Shown here: positions 35,645-50,600 of the stretch, piece by piece
How positions within the stretch are numbered: position 1 is the stretch's first letter
How the letters are laid out: the number at the start of each line of letters is the position of its first letter
Source: Synaphobranchus kaupii
Taxonomy: Eukaryota; Chordata; Actinopteri; Anguilliformes; Synaphobranchidae
DNA length: 64,000 nucleotides
Direction: 5' to 3'
NCBI GenBank assembly: GCA_029718625.1
Contig: CM056387.1
Coordinates: 35,312,909-35,376,908 of the forward strand
The notes under the pieces: model-generated
Databases searched by the model: none
What the model was told of the DNA's origin: nothing
The model's input: the letters and a program-made list of their open reading frames with translations, nothing else
Position numbers and translations under genes: made by a program

Positions 35645-38600
35645 GTAAGTCATAGTAAATGCATTTCCTTTATATATTTATTTATGCCGCGGGTATTGCT
35701 TCAACACGGTAGTGAAAACAAATCAGTGCAATCCGTAAGGTTACGCAATTGGTATAGTTTGTTTTAATAAAACAATCAGTGTATGCTGGTTGCACTTGAA
35801 AGCGATGTAAGCTGGTTATTTAATTACCTAGCTAACGTTAGTGCAGTGTTGAAATATCAGTCAGTTCGATATAGGCTAACGTTACTCAACAAACACACTT
35901 TGCGCATAAAGATAAATACCTGGCAATATACAGTAGGCTACAGTAGCTAGCATATTAAGAAACGGAAGTGCTAGCGTTTCATTTCGTTTAGCCTATTCCT
36001 CTTTTGCGTATTTTATTTGTAGCCTACATGCATTTTTTGCATAGCCTACTCAATAGGTGTTTCTTACTTTCACGGATATTTCAATAATAACCCGTTTAAA
36101 AGTAGCCTAGCCTATTAAACATATAAATACATTAAGCAGATCGATACAGAGCAGTCCGTGTGGGGCTTATTTATTGGAATAACAGATGTAATATGTTGTA
36201 ATTCTGTGCACAGCACGCACCGGGGTGATCTGTTACAATCGTGTCAGAAATGAGAGGGCAAACCTCTTTACCAAAACAGACTGCGTTTATAGGCGGTGTC
36301 TTTCTCAGCCGATGGCTTAGCTTTTACAAATCCAACGGGAAGGGAAAGGACGAGGCAGCTGTGTCGTGGATTAGCTACTTCATTTTGCGGAGGCTAGCCA
36401 GTAGCCAGCTACAGCAGCTGTGATCTAGCCTAGTGCCTACTTGTCGTAGCCTTGACCTGCTAGTCCACAGTCCCAACAATAGGTTCGGCACCAGCTGGTA
36501 GCTGCTTTCTCGATTCTGGTCAGAACAACAATGATTTAGAGCGTTCCTCGCATTGTTGTTTTTAGGCCATACGCATGTTCTCTCTGACGCAAGGATTTTC
36601 CAAATCTACTGTCATTTTCGCTGCGTATGATTAAATTAGCATTAGCTAGCATCCACGGGACAGTTTTCGGGCAGCCACGATTTTACACCCCCCTCTCTCT
36701 CGCTCTCTCGCTCTGAAATACTGTGGCGTTTGTGGTTTTGCAGAGTACATTATTGCTACTGTCCTGCTGGAACTGCTTTTAAAAAATCCCTGTTCTACTA
36801 GAGTTATCAGTTACTAGAGTTATCATGTTTCTCACATTTAAAAAATGCTGTTTTGCTTGACGGGGGACATAGCAAAGACATTTGTGTCACCCAAACAACC
36901 TGACTTTCAACAGGAGTCAGTCTGCTTTTCTGTACGTCTCTTGGTATGAAAAGCCGTGCAACCCAATCTGATAGTAGAATACCTGTTAATCTGGAAATTA
37001 CACTATTGTAAACCATCTTAATTCAATCCAGATTTTAAACTCAACTGTTCACGCTTCAATCAATAACACATGACCTGAAACTATTGTGATCTGGTAGATC
37101 ATTCAGAAGGGACCCAAACTGGATCTAAACGTTGGACATAGTTGAGCCCACGTTCATTTCCAACAACATGTATTTCCTACTGCTGTTTATTGATTCGCCT
37201 ATATGTGGGATCAATGCTGGGAACTAAAACTGAATATGTATGTAGGCTACTTGTTGTTTTGTACTTAAATAGTAAATAGTTTCACTTTCCAATCATTGGT
37301 AACTTAAATGTATAAATCCCGCCCCACATTTTTTTTGTGTAGGCTTTATAGCTTTTGTACTCTGTTTGAGATGTGTACTCAGTCACCCCTCAGAGTAGTT
37401 GCTTGGGTAAGCAGTTTCTCTAATTGGGGTCTTCAACATGGCAACTTACTTGGAATAAAGGTCTTTTATGTTCTAGTGGCAGTGCCATCCCTCCAGTTAC
37501 TAGTGATTTAAATGAACACTGGATAACCTCCTTTGTGGTGAGATGCTCATTTGCAGGTCAAAATGAGCACTGTCTCGTAAGCCAGTGCACAGAACTTGGT
37601 ACAGTATGATTTTCTAACTGGCTGTTGGGCTCCTATTAATGACTGTTCATGTAAAGTTTATTTTATTATTGATTGACTGATTTCATTATTGATTGACTTT
37701 TAATAATGTAAAGCGCATTGCATTGAATTGTACGAAATGAGCTATACAAATAAAGATTGATTAAAGTCTTGCCAGTGTTCATTGTTCATTGTTTCACCGA
37801 TCTGCTCTTGAATTGAGGGAGGGTTTCAATGGAGGCCCCACCCCTTTCTGTGCACCCCCTCCTCCCCAAATGGTCTGAACCCCAATATGTTGGCATAGTT
37901 GCTGCCTTTCCTAAAAGCCTGTACACAGAACTACATTACATTATATTACATTACAGGCATTTAGCAGACGCTCTTATCCAGAGCGACTTACACAACTTCT
38001 TATTACATTTATCCATTCATACAGTTGGATTTATACTGACGCAATGCAGGTTAAGTGCCTTGCTCAAGGATACAACGGCAGTGCCCTACCTGGGAATCAA
38101 ACCTGCAACCTTTTGGTTACAAGTCCAGTTCCTTAACCATTGCACTACACTAGTATACATGTATATTCACAAAAATCTAAATGGACAACTGTACCTGTAT
38201 TACTGAGGTAGTTCACTGAAGGTGTAGTGTTCATAAGAAAGACCGTTTGGAACTTGCATGTAGAGTTCCCTCGTGCAGTGGAACATTCTTTAAATTTCCT
38301 CGTCCATAAATCTCTCCCACGTTATTGGAAAATGCACCCGTGGTCTGTAAGGTTGACAAGGTCTTACTTTTGCTCTTAGTCTGAAGGTGTAGCCTATGTT
38401 TCTGTGCATTCATGCGACTGGTGTAGCCTACCTGATCCGGGGTAATGGCCCACAAAGGATCGTTTGTCTTGCGTGCGCTGCTCCGTTGTGCCGTAAGTCA
38501 CAGTCTTATTTTTCCCCAGTCTGCGGCAATCAGCAGTGTCTGTTTTACGAGGCGGAGCTTGACCTGAGTCTATATCCCGTCTGGTCATTCTTTGGCTGGT

Positions 38601-41600
38601 TGTCCCCCTTCACGTGCGCACAGACACCGTCAAACTGCCATTTGGGAAAGACATTTGAGAACGTCGAAATGATGAAGTACACGCAAAAGAGGAAGAACCT
38701 GAAAGCAAACGATGGGTCTGGTGTGAGCGGTTTACTCTACGTCCTGGTTTAGCCTACGTCCTGACATGTACGGTGACGCCGGATTTGTCGTTAGGGATTA
38801 ACGGGTGGCTTGGAGTTTGATTAAGCTAACGCCGTTATCAGGAATCATAGGCTACGAGGGGAAATTTGTTTGAACCTGTTTGGCCTTTAACGTCTCCATG
38901 CAGGGTGTCAGCTGTTACATTCAGACTTCAGCATGATGTTATGGTGGAAGTAAAGAGATGGTAGTTGGAGTGAGAGAGTTAAGGCACTGTTGTTCACTAT
39001 TGAATTCAGTATTTAACCAATTCATGGCCGCAGTGAAATAATAATGGTATTAACGCAACAGTTGCGCAGTCTCTGCTGTTGCGCAGTCTCTGCTGTTGCG
39101 CAGTCTCTGCTTGCTCCCTTAACATTTGTTTTAATGCCGTGCCTCTGTTTTACGGATGTACCTGCTGCGAGTCCTGCCTTGCAGAGGCTGGAAATCTCCT
39201 GGTTCCCCTGTCAGTTTGCGATATGGCCTGCAGCGGCATTCTATAGGCATTCTTAACCCCCACTGGAACCTGCATTTCGGCGGGACAGCTGTTCCATCAT
39301 TCACAAAGCCAAGGAGCTTTGTCATTGAAATGAGTTCAGCTTTTTTTTGCAGAGAGAGAGAGAGAGAGAGAAAAAAAAACAAGGCCTGGCACCTGCTTCT
39401 CAAACACACAGAAATTGATTTCATTTGAATTTTAAAAAAAGCTTAGCGCATTATTTACAGTTCTGTGGGTGGAAAATATCGGCAACGTAAATAGCCAAAG
39501 TCATTGTCGGTTCCAAAAAGAGGCGTGGGGGATGGCCTAATCTGCCAATTCGGACTCAAATTGAATAATCTAAATGAGAGCGGGAAAAGGGAACTGGGGC
39601 TTGGATAATGAATTCTCACTTCCATTAAAGTCATATTTTTTTTGAGGCGTGTCAAATTGAGCTGAAATTCAGATCGGATGAAAGTGACTATGCTTGGACG
39701 TAATGTGTGTTAAGATGGGTCTGGACTTGGTATTGCAGCCTTTTTTTTATAAATTATATAATCTGTGAAATAACTTCCAGGTCCAAACCTGATTTCTAAA
39801 AAAGGTTTAGACACTGAAGAATAATCATTTCAAAATCCATTACTGACAGTTCCAATTAGAGAGAGATTTTATTACAAGAGGTGGGTTTTGAGTCTGGCTA
39901 TAGCCTACTGCAGTGAAATAGATTGCTTCATGAAATATTAGAGATGAAAAGCCTGATGTCATTAATATTTTATTTATCATCCACTGGTCACCTTATTGAC
40001 TGTGACGGCCGAACTTTGTCCCAAGGTAAAGGAGGGCGGGGTTTATGTAGGATAGATGACAGATAATCCCATCAATCCCAGGGCCGTTTTGCCATGTCAG
40101 CATCCTGGCAGCTGTATATAAAAAAAAAAAAAGAAAGAAAAAAAGTAGTAGGCCTGAGATTAATTTCCAGGAGCTGGCTGTCAGGCTATAGAACCTTCTG
40201 GAACAAAAAGAGCAATGGTGAGGTAAGCATCTATACAATGAGGTTAACTCTGGCCATCTGTCAAGGTTACCGGCACAAAGACAGGGGTCACTGAACCTCC
40301 ATTTCTCTAAAGTGAGATCCTGATCTTGCAAAGCATCCGCATAGGAGAGCTGATCTAGGGTCCAGTTTGCCCTGTCCACATCCTAACCTTAGCCACTATG
40401 AGCTGAAGGGCTAAACTGATAGGAGAGCTGATCTAGGATCAGGTTTGACCTGTCCATATCCTAACCTTAGCTACTATGAGCCAAAAGACAAAACTGATAC
40501 TGGATCTGGGCCCGTATTCATAAAGCATTCTCAGTTAGAGTAGTGGTCGGGGCGGCAGTGTCGTACGGTGGTTAGGGAACTGGGCTTGTAACCCAGAGGT
40601 TGCAGGTTTGATTCCAGGGAAGGGCACTGCAGCAAAGGCACTTAACCTGAAATGGTTCATTAAATGTCCGGCTGTGTAAATGGGACACTATGTAAAAACG
40701 CAGGGCAAGCTGTGTGTGTTAGTCACCCTCGATAAGAGCCTTGGCTAAATGCTTAAATGTCAGTGAAGGATGAGGTTCTCCTGGCCCAACCTTATCCAAT
40801 ATAAACAGGTATGGGGTGCAGATATGGGTACAGAGTCCAAATGCAGAGGGGGTTTTGGAGGGGAAGTTTAGATATTTTTGGGCCGGATTTACAGAAACCT
40901 TTATCGTGTGCAAGGCCAGTCCAGATACGCATAGCTGCGCATCTACGTCTGCATCAGACGAGTGAGCTCATTGCTTTATCAAAGCAATTAAAGGTTATTT
41001 ATTTTGTCATTTTGTTGGGGTTCTGTGCATGCGAGTTGTGGTTTGAAACCAGTGGGGTCTGGGGTCTAGGACTGTATGTTCTAACAGCCAGTGGGGTCTG
41101 GGGTCTAGGACTGTATGTTCTAACAGCCAGTGGGGTCTGGGGTCTAGGACTGTATGTTCTAACAGCCAGTGGGGTCTGGGGTCTAGGACTGTATGTTCTA
41201 ACAGCCAGTGGGGTCTGGGGTCTAGGACTGTATGTTCTAACAGCCAGTGGGGTCTGGGGTCTAGGACTGTATGTTCTAACAGCCAGTGGGGTCTGGGGTC
41301 TAGGACTGTATGTTCTAACAGCCAGTGGGGTCTGGGGTCTAGGACTGTATGTTCTAACAGCCAGTGGGGTCTGGGGTCTAGGACTGTATGTTCTAACAGC
41401 CAGTGAGGTCTGGGGTCTAGGACTGTACGGTATGTTCTAACAGCCAGTGGGGTCTGGGGTCTAGGACTGTATGTTCTAACAGCCAGTGGGGTCTGGGGTC
41501 TAGGACTGTATGTTCTAACAGCCAGTGAGGTCTGGGGTCTAGGACTGTACGGTATGTTCTAACAGCCAGTGGGGTCTGGGGTCTAGGACTGTATGTTCTA

Positions 41601-44600
41601 ACAGCCAGCGGGGTCTGGGGTCTAGGACTGTATGTTCTAACAGCCAGCGGGGTCTGGGGTCTAGGACTGTATGTTCTAACAGCCAGTGGGGTCTGGGGTC
41701 TAGGACTGTATGTTCTAACAGCCAGTGGGGTCTGGGGTCTAGGACTGTATGTTCTAACAGCCAGTGGGGTCTGGGGTCTAGGACTGTATATTCTAACAGC
41801 CAGTGGGGTCTGGGGTCTAGGACTGTACAGTATGTTCTAACAGCCAGTGGGGTCTGGGGTCTAGGACTGTACAGTATGTTCTAACAGCCAGTGGGGTCTG
41901 GGGTCTAGGACTGTATGTTCTAACAGCCAGTGGGGTCTGGGGTCTAGGACTGTGTTCTAACAGCCAGTGGGGTCTGGGGTCTAGGACTGTATGTTCTAGT
42001 AGGCAAATGTGCATCAGTACAGATGTGGGTGAAAATGGATGTTTAGTCATTATACTAGATTGTTGTTGGTTCTACACACCTGTAGTTCATGGTTTTCCTC
42101 AAATAATACAGAACACAGCTTCTATGTGTTTGTGTGTATGTGTATGTGTGTGTTCATTTGAGTGAGTGTATGTGTGTGTATATAATGTAGGCCTATGCAT
42201 ACAGATAATGTGTCAGGGGAAACAGAGATGTTGATGAGATTGAACCGTGGCGGATTGTTATTGGTATTAGGTATTGTATTGGTATTCCTTATCCACAATT
42301 CCAGCCTTCTAGTCAGCATTGCAGAACTGGCGAATATCAAATGTCATTTAACTTATGAATAAGGACAGCAGTTTATCCAGGGCTGTTTTCAGTCATTCCT
42401 CAGAAAGAAGTCGATAGAGCCTTCCTGTCAGTCAGTCATCACATTGCCCCTCCCCAGTAATCTACAGCATTTGTCTGTAATTAAGCACAGACGGAGAGCG
42501 ACAGCAATGATCCAACATTGTCACGTACTGCTTTCAGTGCATAGTTCTGCAGACGGTTTTACAGTGTTGGGCAGAGTGAGCCTTTTCTTTTCCTAAGCAA
42601 TAGAAAATAGACCTAAAAATGCAATTATACTTATATTTCTGTGCAAGCAGAAATAGTTAAATAAGACAAATCATACCAATGAAATAGTTTGCAACAGTTC
42701 TTATGCTTGAAAACATCAAAGGCTAAGACGGATTAACTAAAGTGAAAGAAGAAAACAAACTTTAAGCTTCCTGATTAAATTTGATCATGGTCAGTTGTCC
42801 TCTGTCATTCAGTGTAAACTTGTCCATAAGTTCAGTTCCTCTGTCATTCAGTGTAAACTTGTCCATAGGTTCAGTTCCTCTGTCATTCAGTGTAAACTTG
42901 TCCATAAGTTCAGTTCCTCTGTCATTCAGTGTAAACTTGTCCATAAGTTCAGTTCCTCTGTCATTCAGTGTAAACTTGTCCATAGGGAAGATTTGCATCT
43001 TTCCGCATCGGTGGATTTAGTTGAACGGACAAGTATTTTTCTGCGGATTTTTTTTTTTTCTTGACCTCATGGCAGTAGTTTGGAGGTACTTGTCAAATCC
43101 TGGAGTCCAGTAGTGGCAGTATTATATGTACGGTTTTACGGTGAAGCCTGAATCTCTGTCGTGCTCCTTCCTGCGTAGTGCAACTTTCTGCCGGACAACG
43201 CTCACAAAGCTTTTTGACTACTGACACAAATTAGTCAGCTTCTTTGGCACTTGCTAGCCCAAATGCCCCTCTTGAGTGCCACAATGTGAATTCCTCCTCT
43301 GTTTCCTACATGCCTGTGTAAAAATGCATGCAATTCAGGGAGTCAACTTTTTCAGGTGGAATGCACCTGTCAAATCAGATTTTTATTTTTATTTTTTTCC
43401 GTCCTGCTGACAGAGCAAAATGTAGGGATTGGTTGTAAATTGTACAAAATAAACAGGCTCCACCTGTGTGCAAGTCTACCTGTTGCACCTGGTCACTGTT
43501 TGGGGTTTTGTGTCCAGGTCACGTTCCTTCCTCTCACTAGGGAAGCCTGTTGTCAAATTGCTAATTGCTTTTTTGAGGGAAACAATTGGTGCAGAAATCC
43601 GATGCCTACAGTGACCCCATGGGGATTTATATGGTAATGGTGCAAGTTGAAGTAATTTATGGTCACGTGCCGTACATAAACAGACGTCTGCACTTTTACG
43701 GTATGCTGTTTATGTTTTTAGATCCTATAATCTTCCCTTCCTATCAGTTCTGTGTAAATTCACCCCAATATTACATCACAGGCATTTAGCAGACGCTCTT
43801 ATCCAGAGCGACTGTAAATTAGCATTTTTTTTTACACAGTATCCATTTATACTGAAGCAATGCAGGTTAAGTACCTTGCTCAAAGATACAACGGCAGTGT
43901 CCTACCTGGGAATCGAACCTGCAACCTTTTGGTTGCAAGCCCAGTTACCTAACGATTATACTACACTGCAGGTTATGTGGCAAACCTGTGATTGATTTGT
44001 AAGCGCAGGGTCAGCGTGGTTGGTTGAGTATTTTGTGAAGCGAGGCAGCCAGGCCAGGTGTCTCAGCCAATAGGAAGTGTTTTCATCTGGGAAGCTGGGA
44101 TTCCCACAGGCGTCTTGTGAGTGACCCTACCCCTGTCCCCGTTTGTCCCTGTTTTTAAGATGAATCTGGGGGGGTAAATGCAGGGCTGTGTGCCAGCTTG
44201 GCTGACGCCCAAACTCTGCCATTCGGGAAGAGTGCAAAAGGCCCTGTGGTCAGCCGGCCAGGAAAGCTCCAGTGAATTCACCGGAAGCTTTGCAGTGTGT
44301 GTGACGTGCGTGTTCCTGCTTGTTTTTCGTCTCGCAAACGGAATACCAACATTTACCCCCCCCCCCCCCCAATCAGGCCTACAAAAAGTACAAGAGCCTC
44401 ATGTTCTCTGTCAGAAGTCCATAATTGCTCTGTCCCTTTTCTCCGGAAATGGGATCATTAATTTCTCTGACGCACATTTCTGAGGTAATATTCCGAACAT
44501 TATAGGCCATTTAATTATCAATGATGTTAAGATTTTTGGGGAACATGGGCTCCTGCCAAGAGAGAACTCCCCCCTTTGGAATTTTGGAATGAAATGTAGC

Positions 44601-47600
44601 AGGAAGTCTGTCGCTGCTTGTGGGGGCGGGGCAGGAGGCGTTTCACACCCCTGCATCACATCAAAGGATTATTTTAGTACATTTTCATTTCACTTGTACT
44701 TAAGTCTCACGTTATATGCTGCACGATTGATCTTTGTGATCTCTGACCGCTCATGATTCAACTGTTTTGAATCAGTGCCTTGATTTCACATTGTTTGAGC
44801 TGATTGTGGGGTAAAAAAAAAAAAATACATGTTTGGAGGGGGGTGGGGGTTAATGTTGAAAAAATTTAAAAACGTGCCTCAAGTTGACACGCGGACGACC
44901 CCGATTTCCCGTTCTGGCTTGCGGGAGGAACGACGGCGTTCCCGCACGGTAAATATGGCGTGCGGGATTGAGGGGGAGGAGGGCAGGGACCAGATGAACA
45001 GATTTCACGCTGGAAGTAATCACGTTAAACATTGAGACATATCACAGATTAGGAAGATTAGAGCTTGTGTATGTACATGTGTGTGTGTGTGCGTGTGCGT
45101 GTGCGTATCAGAGGGGTTTGCTATACAGAAATGAGAAAGAAGCCTAACTTATTGTTCATGGAAGTCAGCAACCCCCCCCCATTTTTAAACATCGATTCAA
45201 TCATTTGACGAATCTGTTTACACCAGGGAGTTTTTCCTTGCCACTGTTGCCTTTGGCTTGCTCTTGTGGGAGGTTTAGGCTGGGTTTTTCTGTGAAGCGC
45301 ATTGTGACAACTAGTTGTGAAATGCGCTATATAAATAAATATTGATTGATTGACTTCCCACCTTATAAAGGTCCCACACAATAAGGATTTCTCTCATCAT
45401 CCCAGCAGCCTGGCTGCTCACCAGTCCAATGCATGGCGTGTAATCTATAGCAAATGTAATCAAGGCCTCAAGCTTTGTTGTGGATTAGAAACATGGGAAG
45501 TGTTTCATTTGTGTTAGGAATAACAGGATTCACGTTCCCATCTCCACATCCGTATTCCTGCGTGAGTAAACACATCGAGTATGATATACATTATCATATG
45601 TTCATTCTTTTATACTACACTGTCTGGCCAAAAATAAAGTCGCACACTCTAATATTTCGTTGGACCGCCTGTAGCTTTGATTATGGCGCGCATTCGTCGT
45701 GGCATTGTTTCGACAACCTTATGCAACGTCACAACATTTATTTCCATCCAGAGTTGCATTAATTTTTGGCCGAGATCTTTTATTGACGACAGGAGAGTTG
45801 AACCACTCCGTGAAGTCTTCTCCAGCACATCCCAAAGACTTTCAATGGGGTTAAGGTCAGGACCCTGGTGGCCAACTCATGTGTGAAAATGATTCCTCAT
45901 GCTCCCTGAACCACTCTTTCACAATTTGAGCCCGATGAATCTGGGCATTGTTGTCCTGGAATATGCCCATTGATGGGAATAACGTTGCATAACGTTGCTG
46001 AGCCTAGACCTGACCAATTGAAGCAACCCCAGATCATAACACTGCCTCCAGAGGCTTGTACAGTGGGCACTATGCATGATGGGTGCAACGGAAACTTTTT
46101 TTCTTTTGGCCAGGCAGTGTATGTAACGTACGTTAGTATGTTAGACATTTTGCACTTTGTGTAAGGGGAGATTTTAAATGGGCTTTTTGTAACCAATGGA
46201 TGAATGTAAGTCAAGGTGTCCTATAGAAAGTTCACTGAAGAGCTGGTTGTAAAATGTTCTTGTGAGAGTGATGGAGAAACAAGAGCAAATTAAATAGAAA
46301 ATTACCATCCAGAGTAGAGCCTGTTTTTCTTAATTGCCAGTCTATAATACGCCGTCTCCATCCCTGCTCAGCCGTTAAGCTGGAAGAAGCTGGGAAGTAC
46401 CCGACACCTGATGCACAGAGCTTTTTCTGTACCGCTCATCTGATTTCAGCCCTTATCTGGTCCACCTCTGTGAGTTCACTATGAAAGTGAGTCCTGTTTC
46501 GCTGTGTGACACGCAACATAACCTCTAATAAGCGTGTCAACCACACATCTGACATGTATCGCATGTTACCCGTTTTGTGTGGAAAATATGGTCTGTTTGG
46601 TGTAAAGATTTCGAGCCCATGAGTTAATGCAGCTTATTTAACCCAGCTCATATTTTACTTTAGCCTGACACACATTTTTATTAAAATGATTTCAATCGAG
46701 TATTAGAAATCACCCCCCCCCCCTGCCCCGCCCCTTCAAAAATAAATAAATAAAATAAATATCTGGCATAAGACGGACACTATCCTCAATGACCCAACTC
46801 ACCTGCTATACCCAGAATTTAGGGCTAACCTGTTCCCTTCTGGCTGTCAATGTGTGGTGCTCCTTTTAAAATTTGCCAGAGCTGGACATGTTTTCATTAC
46901 AGTACGTTACGTTACATTACATTAAATTACAGGCATTTAGCAGACACTCTTATCCAGAGAAACTTAGAAAATCTTGGCACAGTATCCATTTATGCAGCTG
47001 GATATATGCTGAAGCAATGCAGGTTAAGAACCTTTAGCTACAAGCCCAGCTCCTTAACTTCTAAACTACACTGCATCTCCAAGCCCATTAAAGCTGTAAG
47101 TGCTAGAATGGTCTCCTTGGCCTCTTTTTTGTTGGTTGTTTAACCTCTTTGTCTAATTTGCGCAAGTTCTGAAATTTCCTCCCTGCCCAAGGACTCATTT
47201 TTCCTAATTTTTGCATCATTCAATTCAATTAAATTTGATTTTATTTGTATAGCGCTTTTTACAGAGAACTGTCACAAAGTAGCTGTACAGTCTACCTTGT
47301 TTTAATCTCCTCCCGGTGCTTGTAAGGGTGGATATCTGTTTTGTAAAATCCATGTTCTGAATGATTTTTGACAGTGAAGATCTCCTCAACTGTGAATGCC
47401 AGAAAATGAGGTACACTATATGGCCAAAAGTATGGGGACACCCCTTGGTCTGGGGCTGTTTTTCATGGTTCAGGCTAGGCTCCTTAGTTCCAGTGAAGGT
47501 GAATCTTAATGCTACAGCATACAATGACATTCTAGATGATTCTGGGTTTCCAACTTTGTGACAACAGTTTGGGGAAGGCCCTTTCCTGTTTCAGAATGAC

Positions 47601-50600
47601 AATGCCCCCGTGCACAAATAGAGGTCCATAGAGAAATGGTTCGTCGAGATCTGTATGGAAGAACTTGACAGGCCTGCACAGAGCCCTGACCTCAACCCCA
47701 TCAAAAACCATTGGGATCAATTGGAAAGCTCAATGCGAGCCAGGCCAAATAGCCCCACATCAGTGCCCAATCTCACTACTGCTCTTCTGACTGAATGGAA
47801 ACAAATCTACACAGCAATGTTCCAACATCTAGTGGAAAGCCTTCCCAGGAGAGTGGAGGCTGTTATAGCAGCAAATGGGGACCGACTCCATATTAATGCC
47901 CATGATTTTGGAATGAGTTGTTGGATGAGCAGGTGTCCATATACTTTTGGCCATTTTGTGTGTATATACAGCAAGTTCCATCCACCCATCCATTATCTAA
48001 CCCGCTTATTCCTGGTCAGGGTCGCGGGTTCATTATTTTGTCATCTTGTGGTCCACCGCAAGTCCTCCTGGGACCTGTAGTTTGGGAGTCGCTGGTTTAG
48101 CCCCTGATCCATATGAGGGATTTGACTGTTTCATCAGAGAATTTTCCCAAACTCTCCCTCCTCTCATTCCCCCCTCCAAACAGGGGGTATGCCTCCCAGC
48201 TCGGCTTTGACCCGCAGTCTGGGAAGCAGAGCGAGACGTTCTAAGCGGGCACACCTCGTTCCTCCTCAAAATTCACAGCAACTCACAGAGCTCTGAGGAG
48301 TTATTACTGGGAGACAAAGACAGTGGATGGGGGCATTGAAAGAAAAAGCCCCAGAGAAGTTGCTGTTAAACTGGGATTAAACAAGGCCTGAGGGAAGCTG
48401 CCGTTAAACTGGGATTAAACGAGGCCTGAGAGATCAGCACGGCCTGTTGCTGAACGGATATGGGCAGGTTGAAATTTAATAACTGAAATAAAGAGGGAAT
48501 GTATATCTTTGTCTCTAGAGAGAGAGGGAATGTATATCTTTGTCTCTTTTGAATGGGAGTCTCGTCTCAGCATCACCTCGGATGAATGGGCGTTTAATGA
48601 ACTGCACAGAGAAGTTTGTGATTAACCAGCCAAAATTAGAACAAGTTCACCTGGATGCCACTGAGTCCACTCCAGGTGTGAATGGTGTAAATTAAACAAG
48701 CGATTGCATCATCTGTTGCATTGTGTGTGTGTGTGTGTGAGCGAGCGTGCGTGCGTGCGTGCGTGCATGTGTGCCTGCGTGTGTGTTCTTGTATGTGTGT
48801 GTCTGCGCCTGTGTGTGTGTGTGAGTGAGTGTGCGCCTGCGTGTGTACGTGTGCACGTGTGTGTTTGTGTGTAAAGCCCATAATCATAATCAATATCTCC
48901 CTGTATTTTGCTGATGCTAAAAGTAATGTCTTTGCAGCCTGGACCCCAGTTTTGGTCCCAAAAAAATCACTGAAAAGGCCAAAAAAAGAAAGTAAAGCCT
49001 GGCCTAAGGATGGAAAGAAGATCACTAAATAGCTGAGTGTGAGCCACCCACTCCCAAGAAGAAAAATAAATAACGATGACACGGCTAAAGACTGAGAAGG
49101 ACTTTGACTATCTTTTAATCTTTTTCACCGTTCATCATCTTGTCATCTTTAAGGGAACTCAGCACGCGCTTATTGTTGCTTGACAAGGGACAGCAGCACA
49201 TTCCGTAGCGGGCGTACGCTAGCGTGCTAGCTCCCATCTCCATACTCACACGCTCGTCTCAGGGACAAAGCTACGAAAACCTGCACTCATTTCCCCTTAG
49301 GATTCATCATTCAGTTTGTCAATTTTTATTTGACTAATAAACAGCTGCACACATAACGACGGTCCACGTGGGCGTCCACAGGATGCCCAAAAAAAAGGCC
49401 GTAACGAGCACCAAAATTATGACATTTCAGAACAAGAAATACTTGGACTTGTCTGGTTCACAATGTATCAACGCAGCGCGGTTTACATCAGTATAGCAGC
49501 ACAGGTGTAGAGAGAGCCTTTTAAAATGCAGGAAGCCCCACAGTGGGTCACAGGGGTGAACAGTGACATCTTTAAAAGAGTCAGCAGCAGGAGATACTCT
49601 TTGATTCATTGGAGATCCATTTCCGAGACGGGCTGATTATCCTTTCAAAAATAAAATGAATAAAAAAACTGCCAGCATGTGGGGGAAAAAAACCCACCCA
49701 ACGGCGTTAAATAATTCATAGCGTACCCGGGTCTTGTGGTGAAATGTCAAGAAAATGTAACAGGCCGTGTATTGCCTGTCGTCTTGTTTACCTAATCTTA
49801 TGTACAGGAAGATGCCACCAACATCTTTAGAGTAGATAAAAAAAATTAGCATTTTGTGCAAACAGTGTTTATTGGGAGTAGCACTTTTGTGTTTGTGTTC
49901 TTCTCTCCAAGGAGCCAGCCCCCCTGTGTCCTGCTCATTCCTGGGGGTATTATTGATTTTCCTCTCTTGCTTTGAAGCTTTGTGGATAAAGAAGGGAATA
50001 TTTCTTTCCCTCTGCAGAGAGACAAAATTCCTCGTGCTGTCCGTGGCACTGCTGAAACTGGAACGTTCACTCAAAGCCGATTCACCGAACAATATAAACA
50101 AATTAAATCTTAGAACGGTTTTTATTATTACCGTGTGCTGCAGTCTCCACAAGAACCGATCCCAATAACGGTTTGAGCTGAGGGAAAATATCGCGTGGCA
50201 TCATGGCGGGTGGCGCTTTAGAATGAAGTTAGCGCTCGTATTTGAATGAATACGGGGGGAATTTGAGTTTGAGTTCATACTCGCTCTACTGCCACAGTGC
50301 TACATCGTGTGTATATATCCTGTGGCTCTTCTCCGCTGTGACGATGAGTTTGGTTGTAGTCACACGCACAACAGTGGATCCTTATCGTCACATGATTGGC
50401 CGTAGCGTTGCCCAGGGAGGGGGTGGTTATTGGGGTGGGGTGGGGGGGGGGGGGTTATTTGGCACTCTGCTAATCCAGCGAATGATACACGTTTCTTTTT
50501 GCAGACGCTCGTATCCAGAGGTTATATTCTTTTACACACAATCCATTTATACGGCTGGGTATTTTAGGATGAGTACCTTGCTCGAGGGTACAGCAGCAGC

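Noticed and set aside
40549..40640. Possible tRNA gene (A-box and B-box-like motifs)
   Set aside because: The tRNA-like head is followed by a SINE body and tail, and the cloverleaf cannot be completed. The same head recurs in several SINE copies.
40811..41440. 209-codon plus-strand ORF with a 13-residue repeat
   Set aside because: It is a product of a 39-bp minisatellite staying in frame. Insertion variants break it, and no splice or coding context supports it.
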